Source of the DNA: Micromonosporaceae bacterium
GTDB taxonomy: Bacteria > Actinomycetota > Actinomycetes > Mycobacteriales > Micromonosporaceae
Length of the DNA stretch: 64,000 nt
Assembly (NCBI GenBank): GCA_020027875.1
Contig: JAHRHA010000035.1
Coordinates: 1 to 64,000, forward strand
Direction of reading: 5' to 3'
Shown here: positions 18,962-27,651 of the stretch, piece after piece
Layout: each line of letters starts with the position of its first letter
How positions within the stretch are numbered: position 1 is the first letter of the stretch
Position numbers and translations under genes: made by a program
The notes under the pieces: generated by a model
Told to the model about the DNA's origin: nothing
Databases searched by the model: none
Seen by the model: the letters and a program-made list of their open reading frames with translations, nothing else

Positions 18962-20578
18962 CTATCGCCGCTCAGCTAGCTCCCGCCGCTCACCGGATAC
19001 CGGTGGCGTGGCTGCTAGCGTGGCGGGCCCGGTCTCGGGTCCCTGCGGTGCGGACCGCCTCGGCATCCAGGCCAGCACCACGCCGATGCTGAGGAACGCG
19101 ACGAGGGCCGACCCGCCAGCGGCCCAGTGCATGGCCGTGACGAAGGCGTCATTGGCCGAGGTGATCAGTCCCGCGCCGGCCGGCCCAACCTGGTCGGCCA
19201 CGCCGTAGGCGCCGGAGATCGACTCCGATGCCACCGCCTTCGCCGGCGCCGGGAGCCCGGCCACCGAGTCGGCAATCTCGCCGCGGTACACGGCCGACAG
19301 GAGGGATCCGAGGATCGCGACACCCAGCGCCCCGCCGACCTGCCGGACAGTGTTACTGACGGCCGAGCCCACCCCGGCCTTCTCCCGCGGCAGGGACGAC
19401 ATCACCGATTCGGTCGCCGGCGGAATGACGTTGGCCATGCCCGCGCCCTGCACAAAGGTCAGCACGATCAGCACCCAGATCGGTGTTGCGGCGCCGACCA
19501 TGGCGAACCCGCCGAGGCCGATCGTGACCAACGCCAGGCCGGTCGCGCAGACCGCCTTCGGGCCGAACCGCTTGACCATCGAGGCACTCAGCGGGGCGAA
19601 GATAAGCTGCGCCGCCGCGAACGGCGTCATGAGCAGGCCGGCCTGCAGCGGTGTGAAGCCACGCACCAACTGCAGATAGAAGGCGAGGAAGAATATGGTG
19701 CCCAACGCGGCGAAGAAGACCAGGCCGACCGACGCGACGGCCGAGGAGAACCGCGGGTCGCGGAAGAGCCGGACGTCCAGCGACGGGTGGTCGCTTCGCT
19801 TTTCGTACCAGACGAAGGCGCCGAGGATCGCGAGGCCGACGAGGATCGAACCCCACGCCTGCGGCCGTCCGAAGCCGTGTTCGCCGCCGTCGATGATCCC
19901 GTAGACGAACGAGACGAGGCCTGCGATGGAGAGGACCACACCGACAAGGTCGACCCGACCGGGCCTCGGGTCGCGCGACTCAGGCACGAGTAGCACAACC
20001 GCGATGACTCCCATGAGGATGATCGGGACGTTGATGAGGAAGACCGAGCCCCACCAGTAGCTCTCGAGCAACGCTCCGCCAACGACCGGACCGATCGCAA
20101 CGCCTAGACCCACGGAGCCGGCCCACACGCCGATCGCCTTGCCTCGCTCGCGCGGGTCGAAGACGTTGGAGATGATCGACAGCGTCGACGGCATGACGGC
20201 GGCGCCGCCGATGCCCATGAGCGCGCGCGCCCAGATGAGCTGAGTAGGCGTCTGGGCATACGCGGATGCCAGCGACGCGAGTCCGAAGAGGACCAGGCCG
20301 ATCAACAACATCCGGCGACGCCCGATCCGGTCACCCACAACGCCGAACGTGAAGAGGAGGCCGGCGAAGACGAGGGTGTACGAGTTGATGGACCATTCCA
20401 ACTCGGCCTGGGTCGCGCCAATGCCGTGCACCGGATCGGCGATGGTGCGCAAGGCGACGTTAAGGACGGTGTTGTCGAGCACGACGACGAGGAGGCTGAC
20501 CACCAGCACGCCAAGGATGGCCCACCGGCGCGGATGCCCGCTGTACGTCTGCTGCTCGGCAATCGTCTGAGGTTGCAT
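18962..20578 (-). CDS. MFS drug exporter, DHA2 (14-TM, EmrB/QacA) family
   Basis: The 538-residue protein has about 14 membrane segments. Motif C-like [19 protein letters not shown], motif A-like [14 protein letters not shown] and the N-terminal [13 protein letters not shown] (motif D1) are those of proton-driven multidrug antiporters of the EmrB/QacA type. The start is ATG 20578 with GGAG upstream. It forms an operon with the downstream TetR gene. Substrates are unknown. Confidence 0.92.
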   Translation of the reverse strand: MQPQTIAEQQTYSGHPRRWAILGVLVVSLLVVVLDNTVLNVALRTIADPVHGIGATQAELEWSINSYTLVFAGLLFTFGVVGDRIGRRRMLLIGLVLFGLASLASAYAQTPTQLIWARALMGIGGAAVMPSTLSIISNVFDPRERGKAIGVWAGSVGLGVAIGPVVGGALLESYWWGSVFLINVPIILMGVIAVVLLVPESRDPRPGRVDLVGVVLSIAGLVSFVYGIIDGGEHGFGRPQAWGSILVGLAILGAFVWYEKRSDHPSLDVRLFRDPRFSSAVASVGLVFFAALGTIFFLAFYLQLVRGFTPLQAGLLMTPFAAAQLIFAPLSASMVKRFGPKAVCATGLALVTIGLGGFAMVGAATPIWVLIVLTFVQGAGMANVIPPATESVMSSLPREKAGVGSAVSNTVRQVGGALGVAILGSLLSAVYRGEIADSVAGLPAPAKAVASESISGAYGVADQVGPAGAGLITSANDAFVTAMHWAAGGSALVAFLSIGVVLAWMPRRSAPQGPETGPATLAATPPVSGERRELAERR

Positions 20579-20669
20579 AGCCGGTACTCCACAGGTTTCG
20601 ATGCGGCGTTGGATTTCGATACGCTAAAGACTCGTAACTCCCGCCAGACTAGACCCGAGGTACGACGAA

Positions 20670-20684
20670 ACGGAACCGTTCCGT
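20670..20684. promoter_or_regulatory. Candidate TetR operator upstream of the MFS exporter
   Basis: ACGGAACCGTTCCGT is a perfect 7-bp inverted repeat around a central C, about 92 bp upstream of the exporter start. Position and form fit a TetR-dimer site. Binding is inferred. Confidence 0.5.
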
Positions 20685-20686
20685 AA

Positions 20687-21285
20687 TTATTTTCGTGTGA
20701 CCTGCGTCACCGCATCTCCGCGCCGCCGCAACACCTGTCTCAGCGGGCCCAGCAGACCCTGCCGAAAGAGCAGGACGACCGCAACGAAGATGACGCCGGT
20801 CACCAGGCCGATCTGCTGGACTCTGGAGAAGGGGGGCCAGTCCTCGAGACGCACGAGCAGAGCGGCTCCGACGACGCCGCCCCACAGGGTGCCGATCCCG
20901 CCGAGAACCACGACGACGACGGCCTTGCCCGACGTCGTCCAATGGAGAGTGTCGAGCGCGACGAAGCCATGGGCGACCGCGAAGAGCCCACCGCCGAGTC
21001 CGGCCAGGAAGGCCGAGAGGACGAACGCGACAATCTTGTACTGGTGCGCCGGTACCCAGTGCCCGGGCGCGCGCGATGTTGTCCCGGATCGCCACCAGCA
21101 CCCGACCGAATGGCGAGTTGACGATGCGCCAGGCGGCGAATAGTCCACATGCGACGATGGGCAGCGCGGCGTAGTAGAAGTAGAACGAGTCAGACAGGTC
21201 CACCCCACAAGTCCCGGGGCACGCCCTGCAGACCGTTCTCCCCCTGCGTCAGCGACCGCCACCCGTTGGCAATGTAGTAGACCGG
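20687..21285 (-). pseudogene. Broken LivM-type ABC permease remnant
   Basis: Fragments of the C-terminal half of a branched-chain amino-acid/urea ABC permease lie in order but in three frames: VYYIANGWRSLTQGENGLQG, then DLSDSFYFYYAALPIVACGL with SPFGRVLVAIRDN (the EAA-like region), then QYKIVAFVLSAFLAGLGGGL through to FVAVVLLFRQGLLGPL. Frameshifts occur near 21206 and 21055. The N-terminal half is absent, and the homology stops abruptly near 21285. No function is expected. Confidence 0.82.
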
Positions 21286-21290
21286 CCAAA

Positions 21291-21386
21291 GACAAGGTCG
21301 ACGCCGCCGAGATAGACCTCAACGGCGTCCGGCTCGAAGTGCTCGCCGACCCGCTCGGCGAGATGTACGGCATGAAGGTGTGGTAG
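21291..21386 (+). pseudogene. C-terminal fragment of an unidentified gene
   Basis: On the plus strand, 31 codons read like the end of a real protein (DLNGVRLEVLADPLGEMYGM, then KVW and TAG at 21384). There is no start or upstream coding sequence. It abuts the point where the LivM remnant on the other strand begins, so it looks like a gene truncated at a rearrangement junction. The parent family was not recognised. Confidence 0.35.
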
Positions 21387-21389
21387 CGG

Positions 21390-21530
21390 TCAGTCTGTGC
21401 GCCACGGCTCCGGGTCGGGCCCGGCCGCGTACCAGTAGCGGCCGGGCTGGCGCGTGTCCGGAGTAAGTCCGAACAGCACTGCGAGGCCGACAAGCGATGT
21501 TGCGACGATGAAGATGATGATTTCCAACAT
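21390..21530 (-). CDS. Small single-TM protein, 46 residues
   Basis: The start is ATG 21530 with AAAGGGG seven bases upstream. The product has one membrane helix (LEIIIFIVATSLVGLAVLFG) followed by a polar tail TPDTRQPGRYWYAAGPDPEP. The strong RBS and clean membrane/tail structure argue that it is real. It stands alone between the GlxA-type regulator (divergent) and the permease remnants. Function unknown. Confidence 0.55.
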   Translation of the reverse strand: MLEIIIFIVATSLVGLAVLFGLTPDTRQPGRYWYAAGPDPEPWRTD

Positions 21531-21678
21531 GGCCAAAACCCCTTTGGCTTGAAGTTCCAGGTCCTGGCCGGCGCGCACCGGATCCAATGACCAGTGTGCG
21601 ACCGCGCCGCGTGTGCCCACAGTGGCAGAGATGCCATACCCCCTCGATTTTCTGCCATTTCCGGGGTACCCTCGCTGC

Positions 21679-22683
21679 ATGCTGCGACGCGTGGCCGTGG
21701 CCGTCCTCGACCGGGTAGCACCCTTCGAGCTCGGCGTGCTCTGTGAGGTCTTCGGAACCGACCGGACGGCGGACGGATTCCCCGCCTACGAGTTCGACCT
21801 GTGTTCGCCCGAGGCCCGCCCGGTGCGCACCCAGGCCGGGTTCGTGATCACCCCCACCGCCGACCTCTCCCCGCTCGAGCGGGCGGATCTCGTCGCCGTG
21901 CCGGCGCACCCGCGGGACGCGCCCATCCCGCCCGAGCTGGGAGCCGCACTGTGCCGGGCCGCGGAGCGGGGGGCGTACGTCATGAGCCTCTGCTCCGGCG
22001 CGTTCGTGCTCGGTGAGGCGGGCCTGCTCGATGGCCGTCGGTGCACCACCCACTGGCGCTACGCCGCCGACCTGGAGCGGCGCTTCCCCAGCGCCGAGGT
22101 CCACCCGAACGCGCTCTACGTCGAGGACGGACGCATCCTTACCAGCGCCGGAACGGCCGCGGGCATCGACCTCTGCCTGCATCTGGTCCGGCGTGAGCAT
22201 GGCTCCGCGATCGCGACCAAGCTGGCCCGTCGCATGGTCGTGCCGCCCCAGCGCGCTGGAGGTCAGGCCCAATTCGTGGAGGCGCCGGTCCCTCGCAGGC
22301 CGGACGCGCCCACGCTCGAGCCACTGCTGACCTGGCTCGTCACCAACCTGGAGTTGTCATCCACGGTGGAGGAGTTGGCAAACCGAGCGCACATGGCGCC
22401 GCGTACGTTCGCCCGCCGCTTCCGGGCCGAGACCGGAACCACGCCGCACGACTGGATCACCGACCAGCGGGTGCTCTTCGCCCGCCGCCTGTTGGAGGAG
22501 ACCGACCTCGGCGTCGACGCGGTGGCCTCGCGCGCCGGTTTCGGGGACGCGGCCGCGCTGCGCCACCACTTCACCCGGCGCGTCGGCGCCACGCCTCACG
22601 CCTACCGGACGACGTTCCGCACCCCGCACAAACCCGCAGACGGCGTGGAGTCACGCCGGTCCAGGGCCCACCGCGCCCGTTAG
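21679..22683 (+). CDS. GlxA-family AraC-type regulator with DJ-1/PfpI domain
   Basis: The 334-residue protein starts MLRRVAVAVLDRVAPFELG. Residues about 5-190 form a DJ-1/PfpI (class I amidotransferase-like) domain with the nucleophile-elbow sequence SLCSGAFVLGEAG and TSAGTAAGIDLCLHL. The C-terminal 100 residues are an AraC HTH pair (STVEELANRAHMAPRTFARR and DAVASRAGFGDAAALRHHF). GlxA-type proteins usually regulate nearby catabolic or transport genes; here the adjacent permeases are dead, so it may be an orphan. Its 3' end overlaps the LivM remnant on the other strand by 33 bases. ATG 21679 is chosen over the upstream in-frame start because the domain begins there. Confidence 0.88.
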   Translation: MLRRVAVAVLDRVAPFELGVLCEVFGTDRTADGFPAYEFDLCSPEARPVRTQAGFVITPTADLSPLERADLVAVPAHPRDAPIPPELGAALCRAAERGAYVMSLCSGAFVLGEAGLLDGRRCTTHWRYAADLERRFPSAEVHPNALYVEDGRILTSAGTAAGIDLCLHLVRREHGSAIATKLARRMVVPPQRAGGQAQFVEAPVPRRPDAPTLEPLLTWLVTNLELSSTVEELANRAHMAPRTFARRFRAETGTTPHDWITDQRVLFARRLLEETDLGVDAVASRAGFGDAAALRHHFTRRVGATPHAYRTTFRTPHKPADGVESRRSRAHRAR

Positions 22684-22932
22684 CCGGCGCAGCTGGGCAC
22701 GCAGCGGGCCCAGCCGGGACGCGAGGCCACTTAGCCCGCCCGCGAAGAAGTAGACCGCCACGATGAACACGGTGCCGAGGATGAACAGCGGCTGAGACAG
22801 CGGTCCGCTCAGCACGCTCGGCAGATTAGCCACCGCGTCGGAGGAGCCGAACACCCCGGGCAGGTCGAGCGTCGAGAACGGCAGCACCGCCATCAGCGCG
22901 AGCACGGCGATCGGGGCGAGGCGTCGAATCAT
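22651..22932 (-). pseudogene. LivM-type permease with large internal deletion
   Basis: The 93-codon open frame joins an apparent LivM N-terminus (MIRRLAPIAVLALMAVLPFS, then TLDLPGVFG) to a LivM C-terminus (PLFILGTVFIVAVYFFAGGL, then SGLASRLGPL). The approximately 200 residues that should lie between are missing. It starts at an ATGA overlap with the LivH remnant, the normal livH-livM coupling. It may still be translated as a two-TM peptide but cannot be a permease. Confidence 0.6.
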
Positions 22933-23430
22933 GCGGTGGCCCTGCCGAGCACGCTGGCCAGCCCCTGCGGCCGAACCAGCAGTACGCGCGCGAGTAGCGC
23001 GACGCCGCAGATGTCGCCCAGCCCCGGCTGGTAGTAGTTGACGAACTGGTGCAGCAGACCCACCGCGGCGGCGGCCGCCGCGGACCCGGTGATCGACCCC
23101 ATCCCGCCGATGACGACGACATCCCGCCGATGACGACGACGATGAAGCCGAAGATCAGCAATGAGGCCCTGCCCGGGTGAGACGGAACCGAAGGAGACCC
23201 CGGCCAGAGCGCCCGCGAGCGCCGCCGCGGCCCCGCCGATGACGAACACGAGCGTGAAGGTCCGCACGTCGATGCCGAGCGCGGTCACCATGGCCCGATC
23301 CCCGGATCACCAGACCGATGCGGGTGAAGCGCAGGAACGCGAGGAGTGCGAGCAGCACGCCCACCGCTGCGATGATGAGCAGCAGTCCCGGGGTGGGAAC
23401 CGCCGCGTCACCGATACGGGTGACCCGCTG
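22929..23430 (-). pseudogene. Broken LivH-type ABC permease remnant
   Basis: The C-terminal half of a branched-chain amino-acid permease can be read in three frames: TQRVTRIGDAAVPTPGLLLI with FLRFTRIGLVIR, then RAMVTALGIDVRTFTLVFVI, then LIFGFIVVVIGGMGSITGSA and GLASVLGRATA. A 20-bp tandem duplication at 23101-23120/23121-23140 disrupts one junction, and a second shift lies near 23300. The N-terminal half is missing. Confidence 0.85.
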
Positions 23431-23442
23431 AGCCGTCGGCGC

Positions 23443-24291
23443 CTACTGCTGCGCCGGCCGAGCGTCGATGATCTCGTCGATGTCCTCGCGTGTCAGCGCG
23501 GTCTGGTCGTCGGATCCGGCGTTGACCACGAGGCCCGCGGCCCCAACTCCGCGCATCATGTCAAAGAGCTGCGGACCATCCACCGGGGCGAGATCGGCCA
23601 GGGGGCGGGCGGCGAGCGGCAGGCTCGCGATGAACTCCTCGGCCCGATCGGTCGCCGTGAAACAGACCGCGACGGCCCCGTCGATGTCGGGCAGGAAGAT
23701 CTTGGCGAGCGCGTGCGAGTCCTTCTCGAGCAGCAGGTGATACCGGTGGGCCCGCAGATCGGCAGCCGGCACCGGGCCGCTGCCGCGATCGGCCAACGCC
23801 CGCTCGACCGCGATCGCGGTGGCCCAATCCACGGCTATGTCAAAGCCCGCCGAGGCGATGTACCACTGGTGCTCGCGTGGGGACGCGTGGTTGACGATGA
23901 ACGCGCTGAGGTCTTTGTCCAGCGACCGCAGCAGCTTCACGCCGGAGACGGGCCCGCCGTAGACACCGATCGCCTGGCCATCGGCGCGCATCGCCGACTC
24001 GTGGTCGGTGAAGACGTGAAGGACCGGGCTCGGCCCAACCTCGGCGAAGAGCAGCATCTGATCGAAATTGGTCTGACCCCAGGCTCGATCGGCGAAGAGC
24101 ACCGGCACATACCAGTCGTCGTGCGTCGCGAGGGCCCGCATGACGTGATCGACATCGGCCTGCGTCGCCGGCGTACGCCCAGCGAACGCGATCAGCGCCT
24201 CACGTGCGATCGACCTCGCGCCACCCCTGCCCGGCGACCCACTCACCGGAGAACTCAGCGAGGATGCTGACGGATGGTCGAGCGAGGTCAC
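23443..24291 (-). CDS. SseB-like domain protein
   Basis: The 282-residue soluble protein starts at GTG 24291; the frame is open upstream but that would overlap vapC. Residues about 35-160 read like an SseB N-terminal domain: THDDWYVPVLFADRAWGQT, VLHVFTDHESAMRA and LDKDLSAFIVNHASP. The C-terminal part (DIDEIIDAR at the end) is not recognised. SseB-type domains occur in actinobacterial proteins of unknown role. The assignment is from pattern only. Confidence 0.55.
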   Translation of the reverse strand: MTSLDHPSASSLSSPVSGSPGRGGARSIAREALIAFAGRTPATQADVDHVMRALATHDDWYVPVLFADRAWGQTNFDQMLLFAEVGPSPVLHVFTDHESAMRADGQAIGVYGGPVSGVKLLRSLDKDLSAFIVNHASPREHQWYIASAGFDIAVDWATAIAVERALADRGSGPVPAADLRAHRYHLLLEKDSHALAKIFLPDIDGAVAVCFTATDRAEEFIASLPLAARPLADLAPVDGPQLFDMMRGVGAAGLVVNAGSDDQTALTREDIDEIIDARPAQQ

Positions 24292-24352
24292 ACCGCGATC
24301 ATCGCGGTTCGCGGCGCCCACACGCAAGCCGCCCCAGTCCCGTCGCTCCGAC

Positions 24353-24748
24353 TCAGGTGAGCCGCTCCTGGAGCAGTTGCGGTACGACCCGGGACACGGT
24401 TTCGAAGTCGGCGTCCACATGCAAGACGACGAGCTTCAGGCGGATCGCCGTGGCGAGCACCAGGTGGTCGGCAACGGACAAGCCCTGATGCTGGCTCTTC
24501 GCGGCCAGCTCATGTTGTACGGCTCCGATGGTCGCCCATACGTCGTCAGGGACCGGCACCCATGGATAGGCGTTTCGCAGATCATCTTCGGCGCGGCCAT
24601 AACTCTTCGCGTCCGCAGCAGTCAAGGTTTCCACCAGCACCGGCTCGCAGAGCGCGATCAGCCCGCGGTCGACCGCTTCGTACCAGATTGGATCGGCCTG
24701 GCGTCGGGCGATCCGCACAAGAGCACTGGTATCGATGAGGTACTTCAC
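24353..24748 (-). CDS. vapC: PIN-domain toxin VapC
   Basis: The 131-residue protein has the four acidic PIN positions: Asp in YLIDTSALVRI, Glu in EPVLVETL, Asp in LSVADHLVLATA and Asp in VLHVDADFETV. It is a predicted Mg-dependent RNase, inhibited by the VapB encoded just upstream. The ATGA overlap with vapB shows translational coupling. This is a stable type II toxin-antitoxin pair within the accessory segment. Confidence 0.92.
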   Translation of the reverse strand: MKYLIDTSALVRIARRQADPIWYEAVDRGLIALCEPVLVETLTAADAKSYGRAEDDLRNAYPWVPVPDDVWATIGAVQHELAAKSQHQGLSVADHLVLATAIRLKLVVLHVDADFETVSRVVPQLLQERLT

Positions 24749-24957
24749 GTGTCCAGCTCGTCGAGGCGGTCAAAATCAAACCCGCCTTCGTCGGCGATCT
24801 GTTGGAGGTCCTCTAGTGCGCGTCGACGCCTCTCCCGGCTGGTCTCGACGGCCTGCCGCAGGGCCTCGTTGACCGTATCCTTCTTGGTCGCTGTGCCCAG
24901 CGCCGTCGTGGCCTCGGTCAGCAGGTCCTCGTCAACATCAATCAACGTCTTGGCCAT
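24745..24957 (-). CDS. vapB: VapB-family antitoxin
   Basis: The 70-residue protein starts MAKTLIDVDEDLL at ATG 24957, with GGAGGTGGGT directly upstream, and has the ribbon-helix-helix pattern DEDLLTEATTALGTATKKDT, then VNEALRQAV, followed by an acidic C-terminus that would cover the toxin. Longer in-frame starts exist but lack the RBS. It overlaps vapC by 4 bases and should autoregulate the operon. Confidence 0.88.
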   Translation of the reverse strand: MAKTLIDVDEDLLTEATTALGTATKKDTVNEALRQAVETSRERRRRALEDLQQIADEGGFDFDRLDELDT

Positions 24958-25124
24958 ACCCACCTCCACGATGAAGGATATCCGCTCCCCCATTGTATAT
25001 CCACGGGACACATGGTCGAACGCGATGTTGCTCTAACCGCCGGCGGCCATGATTTCGTCCGAGCCGTGTTACACCGCTTGCGCGATGCCCGAGGACAGGC
25101 GTCCCGGCAAGGATTTCGTTCCCT

Positions 25125-25181
25125 CAAGATCCGGACGATCATGATGTCAGCGTCGCGAAAACGCGTCGATCATGACCTCCA
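25125..25181 (+). repeat. Palindromic intergenic repeat, copy D, left part (split by IS)
   Basis: CAAGATCCGGACGATCATGA through GTCGATCATGACCTCCA matches the left two-thirds of the other copies and ends at the IS. The missing right arm (TCCAGCTCATGATCGGCG) resumes at 26872 on the far side of the IS. The insertion is at the centre of the palindrome. Confidence 0.88.
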
Positions 25182-26840
25182 GAGGCCGTTTCGAAATCGG
25201 CGGCTGAGGGCGTGTCCGGGTGGGGCGTGCCACGCCGGGGGGTGGACACCAGGCCACGGGCCGCGGAGGCCGAGTTCGGCTTTGACGGCGGGTAGGCGGC
25301 GTCGGGAGAAGCGTCTGAGTCCGCGGGGTTGTTTGAGGTGGCTGTTGACGGTTTCGACGGTAGCGCCGCGCTTCTTGTAGAGCGCCTGTGCTTCGGGGGT
25401 GCGTAGTCGCCAGGCCATCTTGTACCAGGCTGATGCGTCGTCGGGGGGTGGGCTGTCGGCGAGGGTGTCGCCGACGATGTTGCGCCAGTTGCCCAGTGCG
25501 ATGAGCCGGTCCGGTCCGGGGGCTTCGAGGTTGGTGATGGAGGCGTAGCCGGCATCGAACAGGACGGTGCCGATGCTGAGGGTCGGGTCGGTGGTGGCTT
25601 GGCCCAGCATGGTTGCGACCCGGTCCAGTTCGGCGAGCATCGGTTTGAGTTGCTGTTGGTCGCCGGGGTCCTGAACCAGGTTGTAGGCGAGGATGAGGTG
25701 GTCGGCGCTGACGGCGAGTTGGGCGTTGTAGCCGAGCAGGAAACCGCCGCCACGCACCGGCATGAACCTGGCGTCGGGGTCGGTGAGGTTGCGTTTGCCA
25801 ACCAGCTGGGCCACCTTGGCCTGCCGACGCTTGAGCTGGGCCAGCCGCGCCCGGAGCACCCCTTGGGCCCGGGTCACCAGCCTGGTCTGCTCGACCGGCG
25901 CCGGGGCCTGGCCGACCGGCCGGCGGCCCCGGGCGGCCGCCTCGGCGAGGCGCCGCTGGTAGGCATCCTGCTGCGCCTGCGCCTTGGCCCGGGCCTCGAC
26001 AAGCGCCTGCTCGGCCCGCGCGACCTTGGCCTCGGCCTCGGCCACCTCGGGTGCGGCCTTGGCCTCGGCATCGGCCTCGGCTTGGTCGGCCAGGTCCAAC
26101 GCACGTCCGCCGCGGCGGGCCTTGCCCGCCCGGGCCCGTCCCCGCTTGCGGTCGGGGTCGGCGCCGGCGTCGGCGAGCAGATCCTTGATGACCTGCTTGC
26201 GCTGGGTCGGGTCAGCCAGCGGCTCAGGCAGCTCATCACCACGCCGGTCCTCACCGAACCGGGCGTCTTCCTCGTCGTCGACCCGGGCCGCCTCGTTCAG
26301 CCACCGCCGACCGGTGCCGCGCAGCCCGTCCACGTCCCGGGTCAGCCCCGGCGACGCATCCGCGGCGATCTTCGTCCCGTCGACCGCAACATGGTTGAGC
26401 CGGGCCAACCCGGCCTTGGCACACAGCAGCAGCACCTGATCGAACAGGTCCGCGATCACCTGATCGCAGTTCTTACGGAACCGGCTGATGGTGACATGGT
26501 CCGGGTGGTTCAACCCAGTCAGCACCATGAACGCCACGTCCTCGCGACAGCGCCGCTCGATCTGCCGCGACGAACGCAGCCCACCCGCGTACGCATAGAC
26601 CAGCACACCCAGCAGGTCGTCCGGGTCATACGGCGCCCGCCCCGCACCACCCAACTTCGCCCGCGCATGCAGCGCCGAGGTGTCCAACGCTTTGATCACG
26701 TCCCGCACAAACCACACCACATGACCAGCCGGCAGCCAGTCCCGCGGATGCGGCGGCAACAGCATCACATCGTCCAGCCGGGAGCGCACATAGCCCTTCG
26801 CCACACCAACCATAATCTGATCTTGATCTTGGGTGATCAC
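25170..26840 (-). CDS. IS1182-like DDE transposase
   Basis: The 556-residue protein shows the IS1182/IS4-type layout: an N-terminal domain (PPHPRDWLPAGHVVWFVRDV, YAYAGGLRSSRQIERRC), the first catalytic Asp in HVAVDGTKIAADAS, a long charged coiled-coil insertion (about 200-320), the second Asp in GTVLFDAGYASI and Glu in ATVETVNSHLKQPRG. The start is GTG 26840 or ATG 26813. The frame runs through the left inverted repeat and out of the element; the last residues WRS and the TGA are encoded by the target palindrome. It looks intact. Confidence 0.92.
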   Translation of the reverse strand: MITQDQDQIMVGVAKGYVRSRLDDVMLLPPHPRDWLPAGHVVWFVRDVIKALDTSALHARAKLGGAGRAPYDPDDLLGVLVYAYAGGLRSSRQIERRCREDVAFMVLTGLNHPDHVTISRFRKNCDQVIADLFDQVLLLCAKAGLARLNHVAVDGTKIAADASPGLTRDVDGLRGTGRRWLNEAARVDDEEDARFGEDRRGDELPEPLADPTQRKQVIKDLLADAGADPDRKRGRARAGKARRGGRALDLADQAEADAEAKAAPEVAEAEAKVARAEQALVEARAKAQAQQDAYQRRLAEAAARGRRPVGQAPAPVEQTRLVTRAQGVLRARLAQLKRRQAKVAQLVGKRNLTDPDARFMPVRGGGFLLGYNAQLAVSADHLILAYNLVQDPGDQQQLKPMLAELDRVATMLGQATTDPTLSIGTVLFDAGYASITNLEAPGPDRLIALGNWRNIVGDTLADSPPPDDASAWYKMAWRLRTPEAQALYKKRGATVETVNSHLKQPRGLRRFSRRRLPAVKAELGLRGPWPGVHPPAWHAPPGHALSRRFRNGLWRS

Positions 26841-26871
26841 GTCGCCACGCCGCCGATTTTGAAACAGCCTC
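25182..26871 (-). mobile_element. IS1182-like insertion sequence
   Basis: The element is 1690 bp. Terminal inverted repeats at 25182-25204 and 26849-26871 match at 21 of 23 positions (outer sequence GAGGCYGTTTCRAAATCGGC). The target duplication is probably TCCA (25178-25181 and 26872-26875); because of overlap with the ends, 2-4 bp is the honest range. It carries one transposase gene and is inserted in palindromic repeat copy D between vapBC and yebC. Confidence 0.92.
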
Positions 26872-26892
26872 TCCAGCTCATGATCGGCGCGA
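26872..26892 (+). repeat. Palindromic intergenic repeat, copy D, right part
   Basis: TCCAGCTCATGATCGGCG completes the arm interrupted at 25181. Two bases differ from the consensus arm. Confidence 0.8.
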
Positions 26893-26897
26893 AGGGG

Positions 26898-27647
26898 TTA
26901 ACCGACGGCGGCAATGACGTCGTCGGAGACATCGAAGTTCGCGTAGACATTCTGCACGTCGTCCGAGTCCTCGATCGCGTCGATGAGCTTGAAGATCCTG
27001 CGAGCGCCATCCTCGTCGAGCGGCACCGTCACGCTGGGGACGAAGGAGGACTCCGCCGACTCGTACTCGATCCCGGCCGACTGCAGAGCGGTCCGGACCG
27101 GGATCAGGTCCCCCGGCTCGGAGACGACCTCATACGCCTCGCCCAGGTCGTTGACGTCTTCAGCGCCCGCCTCGAGCACGGCGCCGAGCACGTCGTCCTC
27201 CGACAGCGAGCCCTTCGGCACGAGCACGACGCCCTTGCGCGAGAACATATACGACACCGAGCCGGCGTCGGCGAGCGAGCCGCCGTTGCGGGTGAAGGCC
27301 GTACGTACGTCGGTCGCCGCTCGGTTGCGGTTGTCGGTCAGGCACTCGACGAGCACGGCGACCCCGTTGGGCCCGTAGCCCTCGTACATGACAGTCTGGT
27401 AGTCGGCGCCGCCCGCCTCCTGGCCCGACCCCCGCTTGACCGCGCGGTCGATGTTGTCGTTCGGAACGGAGTTCTTCTTCGCCTTCTGGATCGCGTCGAA
27501 CAGGGTGGGGTTGCCCGCCGGGTCGCCGCCGCCGGTACGCGCCGCGACCTCGACGTTCTTGACGAGCCGGGCGAAGAGCTTGCCGCGCCGGGCATCGACG
27601 ACCGCCTTCTTGTGCTTGGTCGTCGCCCACTTTGAGTGGCCTGACAT
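26898..27647 (-). CDS. yebC: YebC/PmpR-family protein (TACO1-like)
   Basis: The 249-residue protein begins [14 protein letters not shown], the family hallmark, at ATG 27647, although the frame is open further upstream. Other conserved segments are [36 protein letters not shown] and [14 protein letters not shown]. YebC proteins have been described as DNA-binding regulators and, more recently, as translation factors that relieve stalling. It begins 4 bases after the pdxT stop, so the two are coupled. Its usual neighbour ruvC is displaced by 10 kb. Confidence 0.95.
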   Translation of the reverse strand: MSGHSKWATTKHKKAVVDARRGKLFARLVKNVEVAARTGGGDPAGNPTLFDAIQKAKKNSVPNDNIDRAVKRGSGQEAGGADYQTVMYEGYGPNGVAVLVECLTDNRNRAATDVRTAFTRNGGSLADAGSVSYMFSRKGVVLVPKGSLSEDDVLGAVLEAGAEDVNDLGEAYEVVSEPGDLIPVRTALQSAGIEYESAESSFVPSVTVPLDEDGARRIFKLIDAIEDSDDVQNVYANFDVSDDVIAAVG

Positions 27648-27651
27648 GCCG

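Noticed and set aside
25170-26840. Transposase as a frameshifted pseudogene because its frame leaves the IS
   Set aside because: All three acidic positions and the whole domain order are intact in one frame; only the stop lies outside, so it may well be functional.
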